Shown here: positions 47,301 to 59,100 of the stretch, in pieces
Layout: every line of letters begins with the position of its first letter
Numbering within the stretch: position 1 is the stretch's first letter
Origin: Siderastrea radians
Taxonomy: Eukaryota > Cnidaria > Anthozoa > Scleractinia > Rhizangiidae
Length of the DNA stretch: 64,000 nucleotides
NCBI GenBank assembly: GCA_964017195.1
Contig: OZ024890.1
Location: 25,475,701 to 25,539,700, forward strand
Direction of reading: 5' to 3'
Made by a program: the position numbers and the translations under genes
The notes under the pieces: model-generated
What the model saw: the letters and a program-made list of their open reading frames with translations, nothing else
Told to the model about the DNA's origin: nothing
Databases searched by the model: none

Positions 47301-49621
47301 ATCCAAGGCAATTTTAAGACCTGTAAAGATACATGTAAACCAAGGGTTAAGCATAAACAGCTGAACCTGACAAACAAGAAAGGTTCGCCGTCTACACATA
47401 ACAATACACCTGTAGGCATTTTAGAATGCTTTGGATCATTTGGCAGCAACATGTTATATATTCCTTTAAGAGACTTAAACCCTGGTCTAACATTCTTATG
47501 GACATAAATTTTTTCTTGCATCTCAAAATTGTATGTCTGTTCTCTGAAATTCTAGCCATAATGAAGTTGAAATTCTAGCCACGATTTCACATCAGGGTAG
47601 GTACCAAATTCAAGTAAAAATTCACGTGCATAATTTATTCACTTTCATGCACTTCTGTCCAAAACCTTACATGCAAATGATGAATTGAAGGTGTTGATGG
47701 AGCACTGACAGGTAAATTACAGTGAAACCTGTATTAAGCATACCCCATATTAAGCGGACACCCAGTATTGAGCGGACACAAGCGTCAGTAAGTTCCAAAC
47801 GTTTCTTCCCATATTTTCTGTAAAACGAACCTGTATTTAGCTGACACCTCTATTAATTAAGCAGGCACTAGCAATAGTCCCAAGGGTGTCTGCTTAATAC
47901 AGGTTTCACTGTACAAGAAGGCTGAATGGCAGTCTCAATTCCAAGTCTACAGGCTGTCCATCCATCCCCACCCCCCCCCCCCTGGCAATCCTGGACAAAC
48001 CCTGGGCATTACTGCAAGGTTAGCTCTATATAGTGGGGAATTTGACTCAAAAAGAGGCCTGCCTGGTCGGGCATTTGACTATTGTGGGAATGTTGGTCAG
48101 TGGTCACAAGCTATAGGATTTCGAGCTACAGTGTACATAAGCATAAAGTATACACTGTACGTCAGGGTTTTCTTCATTTTGCTGTAGGTCCAAAAAACAT
48201 TTCTGTTTTCGGGGTGGATTTGATGCAATTGATTAACTGTTGTAAGCTAAATAGCTTGTTTATATATTGCATTATTCCCTGTTTTCTTGGAGCATCCGTT
48301 TTCGTCTGCATTTAATGTGAGCATTCCTGCGTTAGTGAACTGAGAAAAAATAATCAAAACCTTCGTCAGAGACGCCAAACTACATATAACAAACAAACAC
48401 AAATAAAAAACAATTACATCAACAAAAAAGTGTGTTACTTGCTGATTAAGAAATTGCATATTTCTGTTTTATTGGATCGCCCTTTTATCTTTAAAATTTC
48501 AGGTGATGCAAATTTTGTATAAGCTGTCCAACTGTTTGAATATTTAATAAATTTTAATTCCATAGGTGGCTATAAAACGTCTGAACTTAGGACAATTTTT
48601 GTTAAATACTAGCCCAAAATAATACTTCCTTATCTAAAGGGAGGGGAATTTGATGCTCTGTGAAGCCCTAACCGATGGGGGATTTGACTGCGCTAAAGGC
48701 CATTAGCGCACCAGGCTAAAGAATTTGACCTTTTTTTTTAAACAGTCAAATGCCCGATGGGGAAGGGGGGTGGCCCGGAGAGGGGGGTACTTCCTTATAT
48801 ACGCTATATAGGTATGTGCCACCCGATAGGGTAGGCTTTTTGAGGTGCTCAGTCCTTAAATAGGGTATCCTTTTTGATGTTTTTTTGATATTGTGATCCT
48901 TAGATGTTCCTTAGATAGGGTCACTAAATTGCAGTATCCACCTCAATGTGCAAAACGAAAAAGATATGGTCCATTAAAACTGTACTACACGTTATAAAGT
49001 TTAACAAAGCGATTTTAAAAGGGCGTTTATAGCTTGTGTTGGCGCTCCTCACCACCTAGTTACAGAATTATGAGTTATCTTGTTTCCCTTAAATAGGGTG
49101 CCATTTCTTGGTTTTGGGCCTTTAAAAGTGTATCAATTCACGATTTTCTACCCTTAAATAGGGTCAGGGTTTGAGAACCTTGGCGGCACACACCTATCCT
49201 AAATTGACGGGAGTACCCCCGGGGGGGGGGGGGGTGGATTTGACTGACATATTAAATTTTCAGCCATTTTAAGGCAAGGCAAGTTACCTAAAGCTGCTGC
49301 TACACCTGATTCAGCGATCAGATTGTGTCCACACGCGTGTCCCACTTCTGGTAAAGCGTCATATTCACAAATCAAACCAACTGTCAGACCTCCATCTTCA
49401 CCAGTTTCAGCACGAAAAGCGGTGTCCAAAGTGAAATGTGGGGTCACATCGAAACCATACGCAGCTAAAAACTCAGTTAGTTGATCGTGGGCATATGACT
49501 CCTGAAAAGCCAGCTCTGGGTTCTCCCATATGCATCGGTTAAGATCATACAACTCAGCAGAATGGATATCAATTGCCTCTTTTGCTTTTTGCTTCAGGAT
49601 CTCTGTCTGACTGTCCGCCAT
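44392..49621 (-). CDS. PM20D2-like M20 family peptidase, copy C (intact)
   Basis: Exons: 49621-49288 (334 nt), 47320-46835 (486 nt), 44768-44392 (377 nt). Lengths and phases equal those of copy B, giving 398 residues. Start MADSQTEILKQKAKEAIDIH; motifs [75 protein letters not shown]. The C-terminus is SHPTNK rather than SHPATH. It is the most diverged of the three copies, so probably the outgroup of a more recent A/B duplication. Introns are packed with mobile elements: MITEs at 47720, 47965 and 48781 in intron 1; a Penelope tail, a palindrome and a SINE piece in intron 2. Confidence 0.9.
44871..44975 (+). mobile_element. solo Penelope-like 3' tail with hammerhead-like core
   Basis: CTGATGATGACTTCCACTCAGGTTGTTGAAA, TCAATGTCATTA and CTACACTCACCTGGACGATCAT correspond to 2330-2420 with scattered differences. 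No RT precedes it, so it is a severely 5'-truncated copy. TAATGAC (44874-44880) and GTCATTA (44924-44930) can pair around the core. Confidence 0.75.
45208..45262. repeat. perfect 55-base palindrome
   Basis: Two 27-base arms beginning CTACTTTACTGCACCTACAC flank a single central T. It lies in intron 2 of copy C. Confidence 0.9.
46228..46384 (+). mobile_element. SINE fragment
   Basis: CTCCACAGGTGTATAAATAGGTACC, GGGGTAACCCTTTGATAGACCAGCATCCC and CACTTCATGCTGTAGAAA match the body of the SINE at 40368. The tRNA head is missing. Confidence 0.6.
47720..47911. mobile_element. mariner-like MITE, TA target duplication
   Basis: CAGTGAAACCTGTATTAAGC at the left and its inverted match GCTTAATACAGGTTTCACTG at the right. 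TA precedes (47718-47719) and follows (47912-47913). AAGCGGACAC is repeated inside. 192 bases. Confidence 0.85.
47965..48780. mobile_element. G-rich MITE related to the one in the CAP exon
   Basis: C-run and CCTGGGCATT motifs on the left, GTCAAATGCCCGATGGGGAA on the right, with GGGGAATTTGA motifs inside, as in 29658-30132. Limits are approximate. Confidence 0.45.
48781..49235. mobile_element. G-rich MITE, relative of 41519-41962
   Basis: Left end GAGGGGGGTACTTCCTTATA followed by CGCTATATAGGTATGTGCC; right end inverted, ending GGGAGTACCCCCGGGGG. CCTTAAATAGGGT recurs inside. Confidence 0.7.
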
Positions 49622-50498
49622 TTTCCGATTGCAGAGAAAAATTGAGTGTTTATTACATGACGCCAACATGTCACGGTATTAGCAGCCCACAAGAGGATAC
49701 AATCGCGGGCGCATCCTCAGAGGAATCTGTCAATTTTTGTGAAGCTGGAGGTGGGTATTAAAAGGGCATATAAAATAGAAATCAAAATCGTCAGTCTGTA
49801 AAGCACTTTTAATTTTTAATGTGGCTGAGGATTTTATTGAAAAAATAATGTAAAGTATTTTGTTGTGGCTCCTCTTAAGCCTCATTCTTTTCATTTGGTC
49901 TAAAAAGTAAATCTATATCATGTATTCAAATGCAAATGGCTGTATGTATGATGGAGAGGGACACACTGAGGATGCAGACTCAGGAGAAACGAAAGTGGGG
50001 AACTCGAGCAGGATGAATAAATTATGTTTGTAAAAGGGAAGCAGTCAGTGTACTAAAGAATAAGGTTTTTTCACAACATTGCATAATATACCTAGTTTTT
50101 AAGTGGCAAAGTGCCAAGAGTCAAGACCCATCAGGGGAGGCACAGGAACCCAGAGTATTTAAGGGATACAAAAAGTGGAAAGTTCAGTCCATTGACTCCC
50201 TTTTGAAGGGAGGGGGGATGGGGGGTCCAAAAACATCAGTCCCACTTCCCATACCATTTACTCTCAGTTCCTCCCCCCCCCCCCCTTCCTTGGTGGCTCT
50301 TACCAAATTGTGCCTTTTTTACGTTGCATAATATTATATAATATAGTGAGATTTTTCTCATCTCTCCCACTTCCTACACCCTCTCAAATGCTATTTTATC
50401 CCTTTTCAGCTGTCCCCTTGATTGTCCTCCTTCATTTAGTCCCTTCTCCCCCCCCTTCGTGCCCCTCTATACACCCTTCAGTCCCTACCACTGTATAA
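49622..50498. other. upstream of copy C, no gene
   Basis: Putative promoter region of copy C near 49622-49750, then AT-rich DNA with G and C runs at 50205-50285. No coding signal. Confidence 0.35.
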
Positions 50499-50791
50499 AA
50501 GTCACATATGAGCCAAGGAGGCCCACATGGCCAGAGTTTAACTTGGTTCCTGTAGTATGAAGCAACTGAGAGTATTGCTACTCCCCCCTGGTTGAGATGC
50601 TAGTGCATCGCAGAGTTACTCCCAGCAGTATGTCGCTGGTACCCATTTTATACCTCTGGGTGGAGAGAGACAATGTGGGGTAAAGTTTCTTGTCTAAGGA
50701 AACAACACGATGGCAGGGACTGGGCCTCAAACCACCGACCTTCAGATCTGAAGTCCAATGCATTGGCCACTACACTACAACCCGTCCCCCC
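50499..50791 (-). mobile_element. tRNA-derived SINE, minus strand
   Basis: The reverse complement carries the same body as 40368-40690 (CTCTCTCCACCCAGAGG, AGTTACTCCC-type block, AGTATTGCTAC) and a tRNA-like head with GTTGTAGTGTAGTGGCCAATG and a degenerate B box (GGTTTGAGGCC). Confidence 0.75.
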
Positions 50792-53114
50792 CCCCCTACC
50801 ACTGCACTGTATGCTGCATCAATATTTTTATATCCACCCATGTTAATGTTGTGCATGTTAGCTTCTAGTTTCCACATGTAGGTAATCTTAGATTTGCACA
50901 TTTTGCCTTCCACGTCTAATTATCACTGTGTTAGAACTAACCATCTGTGCTTGCTACTGTCTGTGGGTGAATGTTGCAATCAACACTTCAAAATGGTGTC
51001 TGCGATAATGTTATAATTGAAGGTCTTCATTCACTCATATGACAACTGCTGGCCATTGAATGCAGGTATATTAATTGGTTTGAGCTCTTGAAATATAATA
51101 TTTTAACTGAAACTGACTGGCATGGCATATTGCAGTAAAAAAAAATTGACACAAGTGGATGAAATTACCTCAAACATTTAACATTTATTTTACTTTATTT
51201 ATATATCAAATAATTATGCCCATTATATTAAGAGTATTTTGCTAGAGAAGTCAGAGTGATTGCACAGGTATGCTTACGAATTAATAGTTTTTATTTATTA
51301 CAGTCACTCACAAACCTGTACTGTCAACATATGCCCTTACCCATAAAGATAAACTGAACTTGTCTTTCTTGAAGAAAGTGTGGGGCTAAATCAGTCTTTG
51401 AAGTCCATCAAAACGAACTGTTTCACACTCCATGGAAATCTGTACCCTTCCAAGGAACTCCCCAAATATGTTTTGAGCTTCATCAACCTTAAGTGCAATT
51501 CTACAGATGTCCATGTCGTCTTCATGAATAGAACTCCATGGAGATTCCATTAAAGCCCACGGAACTCTATTCAGAGCTTCCATGAAAACCTATGAAATTC
51601 CATGGAGCTCACAGAGAGAGCGCGAAAGCTTTATTTTAGCAGGGTGGCCTATTCAGCTCGAAGGGTGGTATCCAAAGGGGCCCTGCATCTAAAATATACA
51701 TTAAATGTATAGAATATAAAAATTACACATTCTAAAAGTTTTTTTTTTAAGCTGAAAAAAAAATCTATTTTAAGATGCTAAAAAATTACGTTTCTGAAAA
51801 GTTAAAAAAGCTAAAAAATACATGGGTTAAAAAAATCTAAAATGCAAATTATCCTAAGAAACTAAAAAGGAAGTTTCTTGCTTTCTGTATATTTTTGGCA
51901 TTTGATATCTGTACAGGAAGTTCATTAAAAGTTTGGTGTCACTGCTGAAAAGCAAATGTATTTTTCCAAAATTGCGGTATCAAACACTACGCCTAGATAT
52001 TTGAAATTGGTAACGCTGGATATATCCTTCTCGAGAAGAGTTTGGCTTAGAGTACAGTCACACTCTTTGTGTCTTTGAGATGCAAATGGAAATCCATGCA
52101 GTTCTTCACAGAATTGTTTGAGTCAAAAATTGATTTTGTGTTTTTTAATTCCGGTGTTGCATCAAAGGAGCTCATTTCTTATTATCTCTGCTGTTAGTGC
52201 CCGATTCTATCTTGTATTGAGAGCTCAAAACGAGCAGGAAACCTGTAAAGGTTGTAGCTGCTTATTACTTTCTTTGATTGAGTTATAACGAAAATTGCAC
52301 ATTCTGTGTAAGTCCAATTTTCGCCCAGCGTTTCCTATTTTCAGTCACAAAAGAGGTGACGCGACTCTCCACATTAACTGAAGCTAGACTTGCTTTCTGT
52401 TACTTAACGTTATTTTTTATAACTTATTTTTGATTGAGATATCACAAATTATGTTTATATGAGTGCCCGATTAACGTCTTTTAAAACGTATACAAACGGA
52501 TGTAAAAAAAGATCGTTTCTGTCCACGTCAGGCAGTTCGCAAGTGGAATGCTCTACATTGGTTTGCAACATATTTTTCAAATGAATGAACTATAAATTTG
52601 ACGTATCAGATATAAGAAATATTTTACCTTAACGTGAAAATAATATCAATATAGATACCTTGTTACATCCCTTTAAACGCAGGTAGATAAGGCTTAGGGA
52701 GGGGGCTTTGCAATTCCTCTACGGTTGTTTGCCACCGGGTGGAATGTTGTACAGTTGTACCCTGCGGATGAACTTCTTAATCTTTAGTTAATAGTTCTCT
52801 TGGTTTACCTGCCTGTCACGGATGCCGTTTTCAAGAAGCGGATGATGTCCTAGCCGGCTTGATACGTGTCTTCTTGACAAAAGAGGACCTTTGCCCACTT
52901 GTCTAAAGACACGCCTTCTGCTCAAGTGCACACAATTAAACAATAATATTTCGCAAGTTCTCCACTTGAGCAACCTGCAGTGACATCCGCTTTTTTGTTA
53001 TTGTCACATTAGGCCGCCACTTGGGTCATTAAGAGTAAAAGCTGAGAAAATCCGTGTTGTCGCAGATTGCAAATCCGGTCCCGGTTACCAGTTTTGTCTT
53101 AACATGACGCAGTA
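50792..53114. other. 2.3 kb upstream of the second DSL gene
   Basis: No coding region seen. CCATGGA/GAACTCCATGG-type motifs recur at about 51430-51605 and AAGCTAAAAAA-like motifs at 51750-51870. A promoter for the gene starting at 53115 should lie near the right end. Confidence 0.35.
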
Positions 53115-56100
53115 ATGTTTGTCCTCATGAGCAATTTTTGTACCAATATGACTTCTTCGTTGCCCATGTGTGTTTTCTTCTTACTCTTTTTACTGACGGC
53201 CCATACGGTGAGTATTAACGAAAAACTACTTATTATATATTCAGTTAAAAGCTGCGCTGGTGATATCCAGCGCGTACCTCCTGACTAGGCTAGATAGTCC
53301 GGGAACCAACGGGAAGCATCGTCAGTTCCCGAGTCTATACCTGATACTAGCAGAAATTACTGTGGCCCACTGCAAACACGCAAATCTTATTGGCTCAATA
53401 GTCATTGACTATTCTCTCATAGTCAATGTTTGCGCGCCCTGCGTGCTGTGTCCATTAAAATTATGACTTTATGTTGTTTCCCTACTGCAATCATTTTACT
53501 GTCGGGCCTATAATAGACAAGAGGATATACGAAGAGGAAGAAAGGATGGAACGACACATCTTCGTTTATATACGAAAGAAAAATTGAATTAAGTAAGTAC
53601 ATATATCTGGGATTCAACACCAGCGACATTGTAGTTAGGTCTTGAGTAAAAGCTTATGACAACAGGACAAGAACTCACACAGTCTGGATTACTAATTTTG
53701 TGGTTAGGCTGTCAAGCATGTTTTCTCTGTTTTGTACATGTCAAGTGCCAGCAGGTGCCAAATCGTGCGACTGCTATCAGAGTTATGCCGGACCATGGAC
53801 GGAAGCGTTTTTGGTGATTTGACACTCAGTTTGCATGAGATTACTGTGATTTGATTCTTTGTTTTGGAAGAGTTATCAACGTGTTTTGTTTTTGTTTTGT
53901 TTTTTCTATTTCCTTCTCTCTAAATCTTCAGGCTGTCTTAAACCAAAGTGCGTAGTAGACCCTCAGTAATTAATCAAACAGTCATATATTTATTGAGCTG
54001 TTCGTTGTAGCCAACGTTTTCAGTAAACTGAAAGATTTCGGTCGTTTTCTCAGCTCACCCATAAATAAATGTTATTTGTCAAGTGAGTTGAAGACTTTTC
54101 TAAGTTAATCCCGAAAAAAACCATTTATCTGCACAGTCACGCTGTCATATAGGCTCTCCACGGAGAGCTTGTATATACTGCTGTACATACTGGCCGATTC
54201 ATTTATTCATCCCTTCTATTTCCGTACGAACAATCGTTTTAACGATTTTTCCCCTGTATTGGGCTAATTGCTAATGACCTCCTTGCTAGAAAAGTATCAA
54301 GAACTACATCTGTACTACAGTAACTATAAAGGTACGTATCAGTAAAAGTATGCATTACATATGTTTCCTATAACAATTCTGAAATAAGACAATTCTTCAC
54401 CCGAATTGAGGAAGAATAACTGTTTTAGTGAATACCACACAAGTGGGGAGTACGCCCCACGTAGTTGTTTAATTTTCTGTCAAATGCGCCGAAGCATCGC
54501 GCAAGGCGATTTTGTTTTGTTCGGGGTGAATAGCAAAGGATATCAGGAGTTTCAGTAACCAATCAGAGCGCGCGTAAAACACAATTCGCGTGTGAGGTAT
54601 GTGCTATTGCTGAATAATGACAGGGTCTTCTGACAAGTTGTAGCACGTGATAGACAAGATAAAATCATTGACTGCAGCAGTCAAAAGTAGAACGTTACTT
54701 AAAAGAAATGGATGAAAGGAAACGAGTCAGTAATTCAAATCGCGTCTCCAGTACTCAGGCTATTTCTCGATTGCTAGGTCCCAAGACGAGTTTTTATTTA
54801 GTACAACTTCCCTTTTTGTTTTAACACTACTCTTGTTTTAAGCTGCTTAAGTTGTGTTTAGGATTGTGACGCGGGCACAAGGGTTAAGCAAGTTTTAAAG
54901 CGCATTTTACACGCAAACTTAACGGCAAAGGAGAATCACGACAATTACAGCGTTTTCTTCCGGCATCTGCATTAACATCAAGTGCAAAGTGATGTTAGAC
55001 TGGGACGTAAGCCACACTCGGTATATGCATGGTTTCTTCGCCCGATCTTCTAATCTGTGACCGAGAAACGTTTTGAAAGCAAATATCACTAAGCTGTTCT
55101 TGCCTCTCGTTCTGCGCAAGTAGAAAATTTCAGTAGAACTAACAGTATTTGTGTCTAGAATATTAAACACCCTCCCCTGGATTTGGGATTTCTGCTTCTC
55201 GGCTTACCTGGGAGGAAAATTTTTTCAATGCAAATATTAATTAAGGCAAATAAATCTCCGACAGCTAACCACGTGCTTTTTTAGCACCTTACAGACTCAA
55301 ACATAATCCTTACTATCCTCCATTGTCTAAACCTTTTAAAGGCTTTTGACGGTGTTCGTATTGTGGTTTCTTAAGAACGAGGCAACCATATCTCACAGGT
55401 GTTAATCCTGTATTCACAAAAAAATGTTTTCAGTTCAGTCACCAATGGTTTATTTCAACCATTTAGTGCGGGGGCAGTGTCGCGTTTATAAACACATTCG
55501 ACCCAACTGTAATATCGTCGTTTGCTTTGAGGCCAAGGGAACGAAATTCCCTTCGTGAGAATTTCCTGTCAACTTCTAGTTGAGTGGAACTATATTTCCC
55601 GCTTTTTTGGTCGTTTTGGGTGACGCTCTGTAGCTCTGCAGCACCTATGTAACATACATTCGGTTTGTACAGAACCCTTTCATCGCCAACAGTGCTGCAA
55701 TGAATTAAGAAAAAAGTAATCTTTAAGGTGGTTTTGTAAAATACAGAAAAACAAACAGTACTACACATATGTACTGCGCAATAGCTTTCATTTGAATGGA
55801 CACCCCTAAAGATTTCTTGCACACACACCTACACCCTCAATTCCAATTTGTCACTTTCACGGAAGGTCAAAGTTGCTTGTGGCCCCGGCGTTCAAATGTC
55901 TCTCTGTTTTACTCCTTTTCTAAAACCCCAGTAACTGGATGTTGAGCTGTGCCTGTTTTTGCAGTTACCGCTGGAACACATTAAATTCATTCATTCGTTC
56001 GTTCGTTCTTTCATTCATTCATTCATCCATTCATTTTGATATTTATTTATTTGTTTGTTTATTGCTTTATGTACGGCAGGTTAAAGTATCCTGTGGTCCG

Positions 56101-59100
56101 GGCGGTCAGTTATCTTTGCTGTTTCGCTCCTTTTCCAACCCTAGCAGCCAGACGCTGAGCGGTGCCTGCTGTGACCCACTGTGCGAGGCATGTAACTATT
56201 ACTTCGTGTTTTGCATCCGTGTCGATCCAAGATCCAGCAGCTGCTTGGTGTCAGGCAAAACCTCCACCTATCACAACTACAAGCATTTGGTGTTTAAGGA
56301 TGGAGAGTCCCTTGGAAACGGTTGGAAAAATCCATTGTCAGGAAGTTTTGCTTCTTGGAAGGTAAGGTAAATTACTAAAAGATTTCTGTACAGCACCACC
56401 AAATCCAATTTTCCATCAATGTCAACATGTCGACCCAAGCAGACAGCTAACGGGTATAAATTCAGATAACTATTTGATAAAGTCGCGCTCGGGCCGCCAA
56501 TGTCACTTGCATTTGTAGCCGGAATGACGGGCTTCAATTCAGACGTGATGGATGGTCAAACCCATTCCAAGTAGTTGTAAGTTGGACGTAAGTTGCGAAA
56601 AATCCATTTCAACTGAGGTAACCCACACTGTTGGCGCGCGCCACACTATTAAAGAAAGTCGCTGAGACCAACTTGTGGTAGCCAAACAGGTGCGCAAGTA
56701 GACACAAGTGTTTAACTTCTGTTTCTTTGAGACTGTGTTTGGGCAGAGAAGTAGAGGGCCTCAGCACTGTGCTTTATTTACGAAGTATGTCCGATTTTCG
56801 ACAATGCCAAAAAGACCACTAAAGCAGGTTGAATAAACTTTATGGGGTGGCTGTACTAAGTTCAAAAGTGTTGTTGTGGTTTGGGTTGGTGCAAGCTAGT
56901 GTTTCACCGTTTGTCCACCCAACCCAAGTCTACTCTGGTTGGTTCCACTCTCGTTTGGTGTGTGCGCCTCAGCAGGGTTACACTCAAAAGGTGTTTGGGT
57001 GACTTACCTCCGTAACATGCGTAAGCTGTACTTGCAAGCGTAGTTGTCTAGTGTGTTCCATTTAAAGCCCGGCCAAAAAACTTCCCAATAGTGTTAGCTA
57101 CTTGCATTGGCAGTCTTGATGGGTAAAGTTAACCCTGTACATTTGGCTGTTAAAATTAAGTCAGTGACAAAACGATTGATACAAGTTACTCTATATTACA
57201 CGTACAGGGTATGCTAAGCGTTACCATTGACGTCATGGACTATGATTACTTTTCCGAAGCAGAGGTCGTTGATCGTTTCAGCGTTAAGAGAACAAAGGTA
57301 GTACCAACTCCATGGATGGATTCAGACAAATGGAAAACGATTTCCCTCGGAGGAGGTAACCATCCCTCTTCCATGACACTAGACTATAATATACAGTGCA
57401 ATGCCAATTATTACGGAGCCAGCTGTACGAAATATTGCAGGCCACGGGATGACGATATCGCAGGTCACTACACGTGCGATAAAGCTACTGGTCAGTGGGT
57501 TTGTCGAGCTGGGTGGCACGGTGCGAGCTGTAAAGTGTACTGTGTTCCTCATGACGATGATACACAGGGACACTACACATGTGAGTCTGGTACAGGGAGA
57601 AAGGTGTGTCTGCAAGAATGGTATGGGTCCAGTTGTAAAGTACACTGTATGCCTAGGAATGACTCCATGGCGGGGTACATATGCAATTCCCAGGGACAAA
57701 AGATCTGTTTGCAGAACTGGTATGGTAAAAAGCAGTGCAACATTTACTGTAAACAAACAAACGATTCCAACGCAGGTTACAGCTGTGACTCAAATGGAAA
57801 CAAAATTTGTTTCCAAGGTTGGTATGGTCGGTCGTGTGATTGCGCACCGAAGAATGACTCATCCATGGGTTACACGTGCAATACTACTACTGGGAAAAGA
57901 GAGTGCCTGGCGGGATGGTTTGGAGGTAAATGTGATGTTTTCTGTTCACCCAAGAACGATTCTGCCGGACACTATACTTGTCACGATGGCACTGGAGCCA
58001 AACAGTGTCTACCGAACTGGTTTGGCGAAAACTGTACCGTGTACTGCAAGTCAAGGAATGATTCCTTGGGTCAACACGAGTGCACGATAAATGGAAGCCA
58101 ACTTTGCGCCCGTAACTGGTATGGTCCGAGTTGTAGTGTTTACTGTATCTCAAGACAGGACGATGTGGCTCACTTCACCTGCCATCCGAAAACAGGACAG
58201 AAAATCTGCGGAAAAGACTGGTACGGGAAGAACTGTAGCACTTATTGTGCTCCTCAGGACAGTGATTGGTTTGGTCATTACAACTGTAATAAACCCGATG
58301 GTAGCAAACAGTGCCATAGCAACTGGTACGGAAATCTTTGCACTTTCTTCTGCATTCCTCGCAATGACTCCCACGGGCATTACAAGTGCGATGAAACTAA
58401 CGGTAGCAAAGTTTGTCTGGACAACTGGTTTGGAACTGAGTGCAAAACGTACTGTAAGGCAATGAACAACTCTCAAGGACACTACCGTTGTAGCGTCACT
58501 GATGGAACTAAGCTTTGTCACAAAAACTGGTTTAGGCAAAACTGCACAGTGTACTGTGCACCGAGAAATGACTCTTATGGGCATTACCAGTGCGATCAGG
58601 GTGATGGTAGCAAGATCTGTCACCGGAACTTTTACGGCCATGACTGTTCGACACATTGCGTTCCTAAGCGAAGCAGTTTAGATGGCCATTATGACTGCAA
58701 CTTGAAGGATGGTAGTAAGATTTGTCTCCGGAACTGGTATGGACAGAATTGCAGCGTGTATTGTCAAGGGCGAAATGACTCCGAAGGACATTATGAGTGC
58801 AATGCAGTGGACGGAAGTTTCAGTTGTCTTCAGGATTGGTATGGTCCCCAATGCTCCGTATATTGCTTCCCACGGAACAATTCCGAGGGGCATTATACTT
58901 GTGATTATAAGACTGGAAGCAGAATATGTCTTCCAGGTTGGTACGGACTAAATTGCAGCGTGTATTGTCAAGGGCGAAATGACTCCCAGGGGCATTATGA
59001 GTGCAATACAGAGAACGGGAGTTTAATTTGTCTTCAAGATTGGTACGGTACTCGATGCACCGTGTATTGCGTTCCAAGGAGTGACTCCGAGGGACATTAC

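Noticed and set aside
55939..56079. Upstream extension of the MNNL exon (MLSCACFCSYRW...)
   Set aside because: It runs through a TTCA/TTTG simple repeat and a good CAG acceptor at 56077-56079; the signal peptide at 53115 joins in phase.
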